Positions 32,829 through 45,703 of a stretch of 64,000 bases of DNA are shown one piece after another. The first letter of the stretch is position 1. Each line of letters starts with the position of its first letter. The translations under genes and the position numbers were made by a program. Origin of the DNA: Porphyra umbilicalis (taxonomy: Eukaryota > Rhodophyta > Bangiophyceae > Bangiales > Bangiaceae); assembly GCA_002049455.2 (NCBI GenBank), contig KV918822.1:1-64000 (forward strand), written 5' to 3'. Under the pieces are notes generated by a model. The model was not told the origin of the DNA. It was given only the letters and a program-made list of their open reading frames with translations, and did not search any database.

Positions 32829-34602
32829 TCACACGCAGTTCCCCCCCCCATCACACTCCCCCGGCCGCAGCGGCCGATCCCCATCCGCAATGCGCACGAG
32901 CCACGCCACGTACTTGCGCGCCGCCGCCGCCGCACCCGCCGACCGCCCCGCCACGTCGAGGCGGTCCATGAGCGGCGAGTCTGGGACGCTAAACTTGCGC
33001 GCGTACCACTTGGGCGTCGCCCGCAGCGTCGGCTCGAGGGGGTAGACGGGGCCGCCGCCGGCCCCACCGTCCCCGGCGGCGGCGGCGGCGGCGGCGGCGG
33101 CGTCCCCCCCCCCCCCGGCGGCGCTTCAACGTCGACGGTCAGCGGGTGCTGCTCCCCCGCCCGCCACTGCACGTCGCGGAGGCAGTTGGACAGCACCGAG
33201 TGCCGCCACGAGGCGGAACCGGCGGCGAGGCTCACAAAGTAGTGCTCCGCCGCGTCCGCCGCGTAGGCAAAGGCGAGGAGGGACCGCCGCGCCGTCGCGC
33301 CGCGGGCGGCGTACGCCACAAACCCCCGGTGCAGCGTCATCCACGCTTCCGCCTTGTGGATGGAGGGCGCGACGGCGGGGAAGAGCGGCGCCGCCACGTG
33401 CGCGAGCGCCGCGTCCGTGACGGGCGTCAGCGCGCGGGCGGCGGCGGCGGTGGCGACCGCAGAGGCGCCCCACCCGCCCGCCGCCGCGGCGGTCGCATTG
33501 ACGGCGGGGCGGCGGGCGTCGCCGAGGTCCGCAAGCGCGGGGTCGACAAAGAGGGTGCCGAGGCGGTCCGCAACGATGCGCTCCGCGTCGGCGCCCGTCG
33601 CGACCGTGAAAAAGGTGCGGGGCTTGCGCGCGACGAGCGGCTCGGCGAGCAGCCGCCGCTGCGTCGTCATTGGCAGCAGCGGGTAGTCTGAGCCACTCAA
33701 GTTGAGCCAATACGTCCATGGCGTCGGCGCGGAGAGGGCCACCTCCATCGCGTCGAGGGTGTTGGTGACGAGCGACACGCCGCGGTAGGTGAGGGGCGTG
33801 CGCTCCATCACAACCACGTTGGCGGCGTAGGCGTCAGAGGCGGCAAGGTCCGCGAGGACGGGCGTGAGGGCCGCGTCGGGGATGGCCGCGTCAAAGTGCA
33901 CCGCGTACGTGTTGCGGGGGTGGTGCACGCGCGCGAGGAGGCGCGGGAAGAGGGGCAGGTTGGCGCCCGACACTTGGATAAAGATGGCCATGTCGACTTC
34001 GGGGGCGGGCGTGGCGCCGTCGACGCTGTCAACGCCGCCATCGACAGCGGCAGCGGCGGCGGCGGCGGCCGCGTCGGCCGCAGCAGAGGGAGGGCGCGCC
34101 GTCACGGCGGGCGACACGGACACGGACGGGGACAGGGGCGGCGCCGGCCCGACGGGCGTGGCGGCGCCGCCCCCGCCCCCGCCATAGGCGTTGAGGGTGA
34201 CCCCCCCCCCGCCAGCGGCCACGCCGACAGCATGGAGCGGCGGGGCGCGGCGGGCAGCCCGCCGCCGCCCGTCCGCACCAACGCCGGGAGGGCGACGGCG
34301 ACGGCGACCGCGTCGGCCGCCACCGCCCGCACCGCCCGCGCCACGGCCGTTGCGGCGGCGCCCGCGGCGGCGGTCGTTGTCATGGTCGGCAAGCCGCCGG
34401 CGAGCGCCCACGTGCCGCCGCCGGCCCGCCCATCCCCCCCGGCGGTCGACAGCGGCAGGGCGGCCGCGGCGGCGGCAGCGGCGGCGGCAGCGGCGGCGGC
34501 GGCAGCGGCGGCGGCGGCGAGCAGCGCAACGACGCGCGACGGCGCGGCGCCACCCCGCCGCCGTCGTTGCCGGCGGTCGGGTCCGCCGCGGCCGCGGCGC
34601 AT
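32829..34602 (-). CDS. GT14-family glycosyltransferase (core-2/I-branching, 'Branch' domain), frames broken
   Basis: A type II membrane topology fits a Golgi enzyme: a short basic N-terminus (MRRGRGGPDRRQRRRRGG) and then a long Ala/Leu hydrophobic segment. After a C run at 34201-34210 the catalytic region is continuous: DMAIFIQVSGANLPLFPRLL, HHPRNTYAVHFD, NVVVMERTPLTYRGVSLV, WTYWLNLSGSDYPLLP, APSIHKAEAWMTLHRGFVAY and AEHYFVSLAAGS. These match the GT14 order (N-acetylglucosaminyl-, xylosyl- and glucuronosyltransferases). A C run near 33106-33118 moves the frame again, after which LEPTLRATPKWYARKFSVPD and KYVAWLVRIADGD complete the domain, ending at 32829. Substrate unknown; cell-wall or glycoprotein glycan synthesis is likely. 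Confidence 0.8.
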
Positions 34603-34677
34603 GGCGGCGGCTCGGTGGGTGTCAGACGGGGGGGGGACGGGCGTGCACCCGGTCGGCAGCCACGGCCGCCCGGCAGC

Positions 34678-34700
34678 GTGTGTGTGTGTGTGTGTGTGTG
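34678..34700 (+). repeat. (GT)n microsatellite
   Basis: About 11 GT units. On the transcribed minus strand this is a (CA)n tract about 76 bp upstream of the glycosyltransferase start codon, so probably in its 5' leader or promoter. Confidence 0.9.
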
Positions 34701-35059
34701 CGGGGGGTGGGGCCGACGACGGGCGGGGGGGGGGGCGGAGTGGGCACCCGCTCTCGGCGCCGGCGCGCGCGCACCGGCGGTCGTGCCCCGACGCACCGGC
34801 CGCCCCCCCCGCCGGTGGCCGCGTCGGTAGATGAGGCGGCACGCGCCGCCGACCCGCCGCGCGCCGCAACCGCCGCTGCACACTGCGGCGGCAGCCGCCC
34901 CGCACCGTGGGGCGGGGCAGCGGGGGGGGGGAACTACGGGAACCAGCGCCCCGCGCCTCTCACCCCCCCCCCCCGCCGCCCCGCCCCGCCCCGCCCCGCC
35001 CATCCCGCCGGCGGCGCGGGAGGGCGTGGGCGGCTCACAGGGGGCGGTGGAGCCCCCGT

Positions 35060-35090
<31 letters not shown>

Positions 35091-35841
35091 GCGGCTGCCA
35101 CGCGTGGCAGGCGGCTGACGCCCCCCCCCCCGCCACGCCGGCGGCAACGCGCAGGCGACCCCACGCGCGGCGGCAACGCGCAGGCGACCCCACGCGCGGC
35201 GGCGGGTGGCGGCACCCCCCCCCCCCCCCCCGCGTCACCCCCCCCCGCGCGCCCGCGGCCGCCACCCGCGGCCGCCAGGCGGGGGGGGGGTGTCAGGGCC
35301 CCCCCCCCCCCCCGCGGGCGCCCCCGTGGGCGCCCCCACCGCCGCACCGACCGCCGTTGCGGCGGCGGCGGCGGCGGTGGGGGTACCGCGGCCGGGGGGG
35401 GGGCACCGCCCCCCGCCGCCGCGTGGCGGTCGCCGTCGGGCGGCCGCCGCGGAGGGGGGGCCCCCGCCACCACCGGCACCGCTGCGGGCGCGGCCGCGGC
35501 GGCGGCGGCGGCGGCGGCACGCCGCCCCGCCCCCGTCGGTGCAACGGCAGGTTGGGGGCGGGCGGCCCGCGTGGGGCCCCGCCCGCCGGCACGCGCCACC
35601 GGCGCACGCGGCGCAGCGTGCCGCGCTGCCGTCAGGGGGGGGGGGGGGGGGGGGGCCTGCCACCACCCCCGCCCCACCGCGACGCGCCGCCCGCCGCGGG
35701 CGCGGGCGCCGCGCGGGGGCGCGTCGACCGCCCCCCCACCGGCCGCGCCCGCTGCGTCGTCGGCCGCCGTGCCGTCCCCGGCGCGGGCGGCGGCGGCGCG
35801 GGCGGCGCGGCCGGCGCGCGGGCGGCGGCGGGGGCACGCGC
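34701..35841. other. Gene-free GC-rich stretch
   Basis: Extreme GC low complexity with many C and G runs and no recognisable domain on either strand. Confidence 0.5.
35138..35200 (+). repeat. 29-bp tandem repeat, two copies plus partial
   Basis: Units begin GGCGGCAACGCGCAGG at 35138 and 35167, with a partial third at 35196. The copies are essentially identical. Confidence 0.8.
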
Positions 35842-35944
35842 TAGGGCGGTTCACCACGTCGGGGGGGGGGTCGAAAAGCGCCCGTTGGGCTCCCACAAGC
35901 CCGCTCGAGACCCCCCCCCGTAACGACCTTGGTGAACGGGCCTA
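35842..35944. mobile_element. MITE, 103-bp TA-flanked inverted-repeat element, copy 2
   Basis: Same length and architecture as 15871-15973: TA, then GGGCGGTTCA at one end and TGAACGGGCC at the other, then TA. Internal segments (GGTCGAAA, CGCCCGTTGGG, CTCGAGACCCCCC) align with copy 1. The two copies are clearly diverged, so transposition is not recent. Confidence 0.75.
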
Positions 35945-36330
35945 GCACGTCGGGGGCGCACCGCCGCGCGCGCGCGGCCGGTCGGGCGGCCGCGCCGCGC
36001 CGCCGCCGCGCGCCCCCCCGCCCCACGTGGTGCTTGACACACGCGCCGACGCGGCGGCGGCCGGCGCGGCCGCTGACCGTGGGCGGCCCCGCCGCGCCGC
36101 TGCCGCCGCCGCGCCGTTCGTCGCTGCTGCGTGCGAGGGGAACAGATTGCCATTCCGTCCGGGCTCCTGTGCCTGAACAAGGCCTCAACACAAGCGAACC
36201 TGTTCCATTACCGTCTAGGTGCTGAGCTCTCGATCTCGAGCCTGAAGGCAGCCTGCACCAGAGCCGTGCAGCTCTCGACATAAAAACGGCACGAGCCGGG
36301 TTTGTTAGCAGGCGGGGTCCAAAGCGGCTT

Positions 36331-36372
36331 AACCTGACGCCATACAGTCCAAACCTGACGCCATGCAGTCCA
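36331..36372 (+). repeat. 21-bp tandem repeat, two copies
   Basis: AACCTGACGCCATACAGTCC is repeated with one substitution at 36352. It lies near the proposed left end of the large transposon. Confidence 0.8.
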
Positions 36373-36840
36373 GATACAGCTGCTGTGCATTCGTTCTTGG
36401 TCGGCCTGGAATGGGTGCGGATCGAGAAATTGATTCGTACTGTTCGTCGCAGTAAGCGACGACGCCCGCACGATGTCGCGTAGGACAAAAAACAGGGCTC
36501 CTTTATCGGCTGTAGCGCCATCACAAGCACTACTTCCAGCACGATGAACACACTCACTCAAAGCACGGAGGACAGGGACGCCAGCAATGCCAGATCCCAC
36601 GCCAAGAGGTAGCGACGTTGACCAACAAGAGCAAGCAAAGCAAACAAGAAAAAATTCCGACAAAGAAGCGATGACAAGAGCGACCAGAGCGATCCGGCTG
36701 CACTACTGCTGCCACGGCAACGGTGGCACGGCACAGAACCGGCCAGAGGTGAGGAGCAGACCAACCCTGGTCAGAGCGAAAAGACAAGGTCCATGGAGGA
36801 GTCGTCAAAACGCCTGAGCAGCAGGATTCAGGGGCCCGCA

Positions 36841-39800
36841 TCACAGACCAGCCGCGCGGTGCGCACGCCACTGAGCAGCGTACTCGCCAGAGACGGGACG
36901 GATCTCGTCATCCTCCTCTTCATCCCAGTCGTCCACTCGCGCAGCAGCCTCGCGGGCGGCTTGCGACCCGGGAAGCACGGGCATACCCACCGGCAGGGGC
37001 GCAAGACGCATCTGACGGGGCGGACTGGGCAATACGGCACCAACAGGGCCAAGGACACCCTGGGGGGCGAGCGTAGCCGCGGCCCCGTCGAGGAAGGTGG
37101 GCGGAGCGACGGCACCAACCGCAGACACACCAACCACAGGCACAGCAGCAGCAAGCACAGCAGCAGAAGCACCAGAAGTAGCCGGAGCTGGGGCACCCTC
37201 AAGAAAGTGGCGGTTGGGGTTGCCGCCATCAAGCAGCTGCAGGCCGTCGTGAACTTCCATGTCCTTTGGGAACACATCGTGCAGGAAGAGGAGCTCACGC
37301 TCATACAGCGTCCGGTGTCCCTGGTTGAGCACACCGATAGCGGCAGCCACGGGTGGCAGCCCAGCCCGGCTGCGCAGGAAGGTGCGAATCTGCCAGAGGG
37401 TTTGGAGTACGAGAACAACAAACAGGGAACAGCAATGCAGCCCTAGAAGGGAAAGACGATGTCAGTACCTGTTGTGCTCGACGTGACAAGGTCTCACACA
37501 CGCCCGCTATAGAACAGCAAATGCGCGAAGAGCATGCGCAGAGCAAATGAGGCGGGTAGGTCATGAGAGCTGTTGCGGACGTACCCGGAAACAGACATTG
37601 GCGGCCTGCCCGTAAATGCATCGGATGATGCGCGCCGCGTTGTTGGGGCCCGACCAGGTAACCATCATCGCCGTCCCGGCAACTTCGTCTATGACGCTGG
37701 CCAGCGCGTCGAGCACTGCCAGACGCCCGTTGGCGCCCTTGACGAACGAGTCATCGCGGAGAAGCTCGAGACACTCCTCTCCAGACAACTTGAGAACCCC
37801 ACGAGTGTCGCGCGCGCCCATGCCCGTCAGCGCATGAATGCGCTTGACGAAGGTCGCAACCGCAGAAGACGTCAAGGCGCTGTTGAGGTGCCCGACCACC
37901 CGCTTCACGTATTGATACGCCACGACGAGCGCCAACCCCTTCGCGGGCTTGCGCACCGGCAACATGACCTTCTGTTGCAGCTTCTCCGCCGCCTCGTCTT
38001 CTGACACATGCATAACGTGTGCCGCTGCGCGCAGGAGCCGGTCGTTCGTAACCGTCGTCGTCGGATACACGAGCGCCGACGACGAGGCGGTGCGGATCTC
38101 TTCCATTAGGCCTTCCAGGAAGCGCTCCTGTCAGATGGAAATGCATTGCAGGACAAGCACAAACACGGACGACCAAGAGAGGAAGAGTTGTCAAGCAACC
38201 CATTGAGGAATCGTCAGTATCGGTGGGAACGTACAGAGGCAGGCACTTGACACAGACAACGGGGTTACATGGCGACACACAACGTCAGCAGGATAGCCGT
38301 TCCAAAATATCTCGACCGAGAACAGTGACCGGGCAACTCATCGGATGATTGCAGCGAGCGGCTCGCGGACGCACCTTAATCTCGTTCACGAGGCCCAGCG
38401 TGTTAGCCACGCGACCACCGTCCGCCTTGTCACCCCCTTCCTTTGGGAGTCGCTCGTTGAGCGCCTGCAGTAGCATCTCCAGCTTCGACAGGCGTTCGAG
38501 AACGACACCGCTCCCCGACTGCGTTCCATCCGCGGCAGCAGCAATACCGTCCATGCGTCGCAGAGACGACGCCGCCTGCGACTTGACGACAACAAGCTCC
38601 GCTCGCAAGCGCCCAGATTCGCGCCGCACGGACGAAAAGCCAGTGCGCAGCGCGACCATCACGTCGCGCAGCGTCAGAGTAGCATGCTCGACGTCGTTGT
38701 TGGCTCTGGCAGCTGCGCCAGCCGTCGAGGCCGCTGCAGTCGTGCGCTGGGCACCCGAGGCGCTGGCGCGCCGACGAGTCCCGGACAACGCCGGAGTCCG
38801 TCGGGGCGAGTCCGTCGGCGAAAAGCGTGGAGATGCTGGCGGCGTAATGTACGCGGACACTAGCGCGTCGTCGTCCATTTCCTCGCTGCTCCCGTCGTCC
38901 GTCCCGGGCGGCGGTGGCTGATGTGCCCGTACCAGAGGGGGAGGCACCGGGGAAATAGTTGCAGGCATCGCCGCAGACGGGGAGCGACCCGCGCCAACTG
39001 ACGCCGCAGCAACCCGATTGGCAACAGGCGGGGGAAAAGGAGGAAGCCCCCCGGATGAGAACTGCACACCAGGTAGAAGCGCAGCCGTGCCAGGAGACCA
39101 AAAGGCACCGACCGGGAAGATCCGTGGGTTGCGGCTGCGCTCCGCGAGCTGCTCCGCCAGTGCATCGGCCGCCAATGCCACCCGCGTGACGACCGGCGTC
39201 GGCCCAGGCGTACGCCCATCACCCTCTGTGCGCGAAGCCGTCTCGTTCGGCTCGGTCGAGGTCGAAGACGCCATGGGGACCGGTACGTAAGCAGCCCCAG
39301 CTGCCGACTCGCGGTCGTCAGGCTTGCCAATACCTGCAGCGGCCGTCTCAGCACTCCGAGTGGTCGATGCCACAACATTAGCCGCTGGCGTCGGCGCTCG
39401 GGCTGGGCCCGCGGAGCTTGATGCGCCAACCGTAGCGTCCTCTTCTTCCCCGTTCGATAACTCACTATCACCGTCGCTGGAAGCCGTCTCCGCGTCACTC
39501 CAACCACCAGGTGGAGTGGGGGGATCCGCGTACATGCGCGGTGCGATGGCCGTCATGACAGCAGCCTTGCGCACAAAGCCGCGGCGGGAGGAGCGCGACC
39601 GGTTGGAACGGTTCTTGGTTCGAGGAAGCGATAGATGCCCCGGGGGCATCTCGACTTTACGCCCCCGCGTCACCGCCTCCGTCACCGACGCGCGCCGAGA
39701 AGACTGACCATAACCCGCCGCCGATCCGACGACGGGGACAACCGGCCCAGACGGCGTGCAGGCAGCTGGAACTGCAGCCTCCGTCCACGGCTTCTGCAGC

Positions 39801-40300
39801 TTCGCGACCTTGTCCGTGACAAGTGAGGAAGCGGCCCCAGAACCCGTCGGAGACCAAACGACAGAGGATGATGCACCAGGCGTCGCCCGGCCGCCTGCCG
39901 ACGAAGCTCCACCAGCCTTGACCGCCTTGGTAGCCGGCGTCGCGCCGAGATCAGCAGCCAACGTCACTGCTTCGCCGCGTGCGTCTTCCGTCAACACCTC
40001 CAGCTTCTGCTCGTACAGCGCGACGCCGACTGCGCCATCAAACTTGAGGGTCGGGTTCAGTCGTTCACTCGCAGGGTCCCCGGCAGAGGAGCGCGTGGGC
40101 GTCACCCACGTAGCGGGATCGTCGACACCGATAGGCTCCTGGTATCGGGCAGCCTTTGCGGGACCCTTGCCCTTGGTCGACGGCTCCACCGTCGCGGATG
40201 GTATGTTGTCGACGTCGATGACATCCTCCTGAGCCGCGCGCTTGGTAGATGACCGAGTTCCCGACTCCTTACCCCGGCTCATCGGTGCAGGGGGCGCCAT
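36841..40300 (-). CDS. Companion protein of the transposase, three exons, function unknown
   Basis: Minus-strand exons 40300-38375, 38127-37585 and 37389-36841 join in frame (donors GTGCGT and GTACGT, acceptors GACAG and GGCAG) to about 1005 residues. Residues 1-540 are Ser/Pro/Ala/Thr-rich and probably disordered, with a basic patch (RTKNRSNRSRSSRRG) that may be a nuclear signal. A coiled-coil-like segment follows (LRDVMVALRTGFSSVRRESG, VLERLSKLEMLLQALNERLP). Exon 2 encodes a folded-looking helical domain (LLRAAAHVMHVSEDEAAEKL, SGEECLELLRDDSFV). Exon 3 contains HRTLYERELLFLHDVFPKDM and an acidic WDEEEDDEIRP end. I recognise no family. Opposite orientation within the same block suggests a second transposon gene, but a captured host gene is possible. 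An alternative reading lets exon 2 run on to a stop at 37561. Confidence 0.6.
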
Positions 40301-42175
40301 CGTACCCGGGACTAGCCGATAACTGGGGGCTCCACGGCGGGGGAAGGGCGCGGGGGGGCGCGAGTGGATGCGGCCAGTGCGGGTGTGGAGGCGGGCAGCG
40401 ACAACGTCGCCGCGAATGGCGGTCGCGACACGAGGGACGGGTTGACTGGATGACCACCGCCACCACGATCCGGCGCGTATTCTTAACGGGAGAGACACCC
40501 GCACCGGGACGGCTGGCAGGCGCCTCAGGCGCCGGTGCAGAGCGGCAGGGCGGGCTGCCGACGCCCGGTGCCCCGCTGGGCGACGCAAGCATATCCAGCG
40601 CGCGCACCCGTGGTGCCCAGAAGCAGGTCTGGGGCCAACATTGCCGTCTCGACGAGGCGCTGCCAAACCGGCGGGTGAGCCCACCACCCCCACAGCCCTC
40701 GCCCGTGCGAGGGGTGGCCACCCCACCGGCTACGACAGGCAAGCAAACGCACCAGCGTCGGAGGACCGTCACATGCGCCCACTCCGCGTGCCCGTGGGTG
40801 CCCATGGGCGAGAGGTCGTGGTGTCGACCTAGGCCTACCGCCCGGTTCGACGCCTCACGGCGCCGGCGACTACCGGCATCCGGCTGCTGGGGTGGTCCCA
40901 GGTGATTGTGGCCCGGAATGCACGCGCGGGGCAATCAGGCGTGTGGAGGGGCGCCATAGTGGAACCTGCAAGAGCAAGGTGTGCCACTGGCAAGTGGCAC
41001 AAGGGGAAGATGTGAGCGGGAAGCGCGGGGTAAGGTGGGAGGAGGCCGGCACGTGGAAAGCGAAGATTGACAGAGCGACGAGCGTCAGGCACAGCGGAGT
41101 GCGAGCAAGGTGATTTGGCCAATGACCACAGAGCGCCGGGGAGGCGGGGGCATGTCGCCGGGGGGGCGGGTGGTGCGGGGGGGGGTGTCTCTGTCGCAGG
41201 CAGCGGGTGCGCGGTGGTTTGCGGTCCATGTCGCCGCCCTGGGCGGTGGGTGGTGTCGAGCGTGAAGTGGAAGGCGACCCGCCGTGCCACTGTCGAAAGA
41301 ACTATCAGCTAGGAGATCGGACCTACCGTCAGTCACTGCAAGGCCACAGAAAAAAGCGAGGTGTGCGCTTGCCCATGGCAGGTCACTTGGGCAAGAAGCC
41401 CCCCAAGAAATACTGGTGCTCCAATCGTGCGTCGTGTTGGTTTGTTGAAAGAATCTGGCTGAATGCAATACTACGATACAGCTAAAATCTCGTGGATTTG
41501 GTTTCCGGATTCCGCGGAAGTCCACTGCGTCTCTTCTACCTCCAGATCCCAAGAAATAGCGATAGAGTACACGCGAAGCAAGATCGACGCAGTCAGCCGC
41601 CAGACTGTCGAGTCGGGTTCGCCCGACACTGAACGCGTTACCGGGGATACCTCTACCGCACCGATACTGACACACGGTGCTCCATCGACGCGCAGCATCT
41701 CCTCGTTTTCTACCTAAGACCGCTTCATACGCTACACCGGCGTACCCTTCTGGGTGCTCGTTCGGTTGGCCTGTACGACGGCGCGTGCTGGCGGGCCGCG
41801 TCCCGCGCCCGCGCCCCAATATCGACGGCCATTGCTTATCTCCTTCAACGGTGTCGCGCGCAAGCTGCACCACGCCACACCACCTCCCCCGGTTACCTTC
41901 TTCGCTCGTGTGGCCAGTGTATGCTCGTAACATTTCCTTGTGGTTGAGGGTACCATTTCAGGCAGTCCTCTCTGCAATGCTCTTTCTGATGCTCGGCACC
42001 ATCTCCTCGCGTCTTGTCTTCTCGGTTTGTGGATACGTACAGGTGTCGTCATGTGTCCATTCTACGAGCCTATGACCACCAGCTGCTAAACCATCATGTC
42101 ATTAATTGCTCCCTCGTGCTGCTGCACGCCCGTGCACGTCTGCCTTTGTCTTGCAATTCGTTTTTTGTACAGGTC
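40301..42175. other. Intergenic region between divergent transposon genes
   Basis: About 1.9 kb with no convincing gene. Presumably promoter and leader DNA for both genes; a leader intron before 42176 is possible because TTTTTTGTACAG ends just before the transposase ATG. Confidence 0.45.
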
Positions 42176-45100
42176 ATGGAGCAAAACCAGGTCGCCCGCA
42201 TGTCCTACTGCAACTGGCTCTGCTGGTTTTGCCCCCGTTTGTTTTCCTCCCAACCGGCAAGGACTCACCATATGAGCGCGAAGCACGGTCGGCGCAACCG
42301 GCTAGTGCCCCCGGAGGGGTTCGTCGAGCTGCACCTAAGGCCCGATGCCATGGACAACACACGCAGCTCTGCGGCGGTGCATTCATCCGCGGGCCAGAGC
42401 GCTGCCGGCGTCCACGGCGCAACTGCCTCTTCGGCTATGGCTGCTGCTCGTGAGTCGGTAAATGATCGCGACTCACCGGTGCATCTGCCTGCTATTGGTG
42501 GGCTCGGTGTTGTGCGCGTACCCGCCGATGGCTACATGCGCGGGTCGCTGGCGGCTCCACGGCAGCGTAACGTTTTCCAAACTTCCACTGCTGCCCGTAT
42601 TCGTGCCTACTACGAGGCCATGCCAGAAGCAAGCCAAACCCATCGCTTAGTGCCGGCGCTTGTCGGACAGCGACCCTCTTTGTTCAACACACCCCTACTG
42701 CGAGAGGTGCTCAAGTTTGCCCTAAGTGCTGGTGGACCGGGCCTCTCACAAGCGGACCAGATTTCGTACGTTTCGGTGCTGTTAATGGCTGAACGGGGTG
42801 GACGCTCGTCGCGGCTCCAAGACCCCCTCCGAGGATCCCGGCCTCCCTCGAGGGCTCGTCGTACCAGCGAGAGATCCCAGCGACGAGAGGTACTCGTCGG
42901 TGCGGCTGACCTCATTCACAGTGGCTCTGTGCCAGCTGGCGGGACGAGCTCCGAAGACGATGACGGGGAGATCACGCGAGCGTTTCCCAACAAGACATCC
43001 TTCGTGACAGCCGTGCGGGCGGAGCAGCGTCGCGTCTTGTCCAAACTTTGTTGGGATGAGACGCCCCTCGAAGTGGAAGGGCAAACGTACCTGTTTTACT
43101 CGCGAGACCTCCTCGTGGTCGTGATGGACTTGCTGCAGCACGCCAGGCACGTGCAGTTCTGGGGCGAGCAGCTGGGTTTGGGATCGGACCATTCGCAGCT
43201 GCGTGCGGATATAATGGACAGCGACCTGCTACTTACGGAGCAGCTTATTGTCCGTCGCCGTCATGGCTCCCTTGCTTTCGTCCTGGCTGTTCAACTATTT
43301 ATTGACGAGGCGGTTGTGTCATGGTCCGGTGCACACTACATGTACCCTATTCGGGCACGTGTACCCAACGTGCGGGATCGCTCCGTACAGTGGGTGACGG
43401 TGGGGTACGTGCCCCATGTCGGCAAGCCAGTGGCTCGCACGTCGGCCGCACGGCGACGAGCAAGCGACAGCCGCAACGGCGTTTTGCAACGCTGCCTGGC
43501 ACTCCTTCTGCGCCGCTTCGTTGGCGCTAGCCAGACCGGTGTGCAAGTGCATCTGCCGGGTTCTCCCGTACTGACCGCAGTACCGCGGCTTTTCGGCATT
43601 GTCGCTGACCAACTTGGCGAGAGATCGGTTCTTTGCTTCATGGGCAACGCGTGTCAGTTTTTTTGTTCGCATTGTATGGTGCGGCGCGGTGTCGCCGGCG
43701 GACCGCAAGGGGTCGGTGCCGATGCACGAGATGTGACCGCCGTGTTGGATGCACAGATGGATGGCGCCATCACTCGCGACCGAGACCCGCGTCCGTCTCT
43801 GCGTAATGCGCTCCGCACTGAGTATAGTGCATTGGCCTTTGTGCCGGCCGTCGCGGCCGTGTGGGGCTTGGCTACGGACAACAAGCGGCTCTACGACATC
43901 ATCTCTTTCGACCTGCTACATGTGTGGAAGCTGGGCGTTGTCCGCATGGTCGCGCAGCGCTTCCCATCCTTTCTTACCGCGGCGTGCGGTGGGCACGACG
44001 CCCGCCTCGGACCGGCTAATGCCACTCTTGAGGCCCTCAACTTGAGGGCCTGGGAAATGGGGCATCTTTGCGTGCCGTCTCCAACACCGCCCGGGTATGT
44101 CTTTCCGCGTGTTGTTGTATTGACACATGTACCCCCACTTGGCGACGTGGACCGCCCTTCCTTGTGACACGCTGTGAATGCTTGACGGCTGCCGGGACGT
44201 ACGTTACATCCTTATTACTTGCTGACGACATGCAATGCCCGTGCTTCTTTTTGTCGTCGACACCCGCTCCCATGCCCTCGTGTGCGCTGTGTCTCCAGAT
44301 TCTTCGTGCCCCCTACAGATAAGCAGCTTCAGATGACGGGTCGTCTTTGGCGACATGGGCTTACCATCATGCCCCATATGATCGCCGGAGTTGGGGGTCC
44401 AGCCGAGGAGCATCTCGCACAGAATCGGGAAGCAGCACCGCCGCATGGGGCAGGGGGGCACCGGCAAAGGGCAGCAGCCGCAGACGGCGACGAGCTCGAC
44501 GATGGGCACGACCCAGATGGTTTGGTCTTCGAGGCAACAGAAGAAGTGCTGCCAGATCCTGTGGTGCCTGACGTCGTCACGTCAGCCAAGTACCGCCGGC
44601 TCTTCGGGACCCTCCCCTTGCACATGGCCGTTCTCGACGTCTTTTGTCGCATGGCCGCACTGGGAGGGCGGCTGATGGGCGACAACATGGCCGACACGGT
44701 CCAAATGACGGAGCAGCAGATGCGTGATCTTGCCGACGAGGCTCAGAACTTCATCATTGAGTACGTCGACGTGCTGTTCGGCCCAGCGCACACGACCAAA
44801 GCCCACCGCCTCGCTAGCCATCTGCTTGCAGCGCTGCTTCGCAATGGTAACCTCTGGGAGGGGGACACAAGTGAGAACGAGCGCTTGCACGGCCCGTGCA
44901 AGAAGATGTACGGACGAACGAACAAGCGTGGGCCGACGGTTGTACTGCAGATGATGAGGGCGGCTGAGACGCAGTGCGAGGTGCTGCGGGAGCTGCGGGA
45001 GCTGGAGGACGAGGACGGGGACGGTCTGTTCGACTTGTTGGAGCAGCCCGATGGCGCCGTCGACGTCGAGACAGTGCCGAATGCGACTATGTCGCAATCG

Positions 45101-45703
45101 CACCGGGGCCTGCGCATGACGATTGGTCAAGCGTCGAGGTTGCCGGGTATGACCGCATTGGATGCGTTGCTGCAAATGCAGGCAGAGTGCTCTCTGGTTG
45201 TGTCGCAATCGTTCACATTCTTTTGCACCTTTGAGTGGGGTGCGTCGTCGGTTGTGCAGACGGCGTGCGCAGCGGAGTCGTACCTCGGCAACCCACGCTA
45301 CGACTACATATGGTACACTGACCAGGACGGGCGGCGCAAGCTGGGATGGGCGCGACTGATTGTGCGGATGCTCGGTGGGGCCGTCGACGACTTTGTCGTC
45401 GTGCGATGCCTTGAAGACTGTCCAGCGATACCACTATGCTCCCTCACTCGCTCCGGATGCAAGCGGATGGCGTGGCGCTTTGCGCACCCCAATGACGACT
45501 GGCCCGAGATCGCCCGTGTTCCATTGACCAAAGTGCTTAGAATCGAGCATGTCGTGGCCGACTTCCAGGACCTCGGGAACCGACTCGGCTTGCGTGCGGT
45601 GCCTTCGAGCATCCCCGCCACAGCCGCCGAGCGCCATGCGCAGCGGTTTTTCACCAACCACTTTCATCCTTTCACTTCCCGGGTATTGAACCCAAGCAGC
45701 TAA
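42176..45703 (+). CDS. Plavaka/tnp2-like (CACTA superfamily) transposase
   Basis: Exons 42176-44094 and 44299-45703 (donor GTATGT, acceptor TCTCCAG) join in frame to 1107 residues. The N-terminus has a C2H2-type finger (C16-x2-C19 with His at 31/32 and 37). The central part has the pattern of this transposase group: FIDEAVVSWSGAHYMYPIR, then a sentence-like segment ending TVGYVPHVGKP, then RLFGIVADQLGERSVL followed by a CxxC motif (FCSHCMVRR), and ISFDLLHVWKLGVVRMV. The C-terminal part includes HRLASHLLAALL and ENERLHGPCKKMYGRTNKRG. Acidic residues in FIDE and VADQ, and the E/H of ENERLH, are candidate catalytic positions. The reading frame is intact, so the copy could be active. An ATG at 42176 follows a splice-acceptor-like CAG, so a 5' exon may exist. 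Family name is by eye. Confidence 0.7.

Noticed and set aside
31541-33242. Possible CRISPR array or regular spacer-repeat pattern in GC-rich tracts
   Set aside because: Repeats are simple trinucleotide and homopolymer runs without unique spacers of constant length, and the window is eukaryotic.
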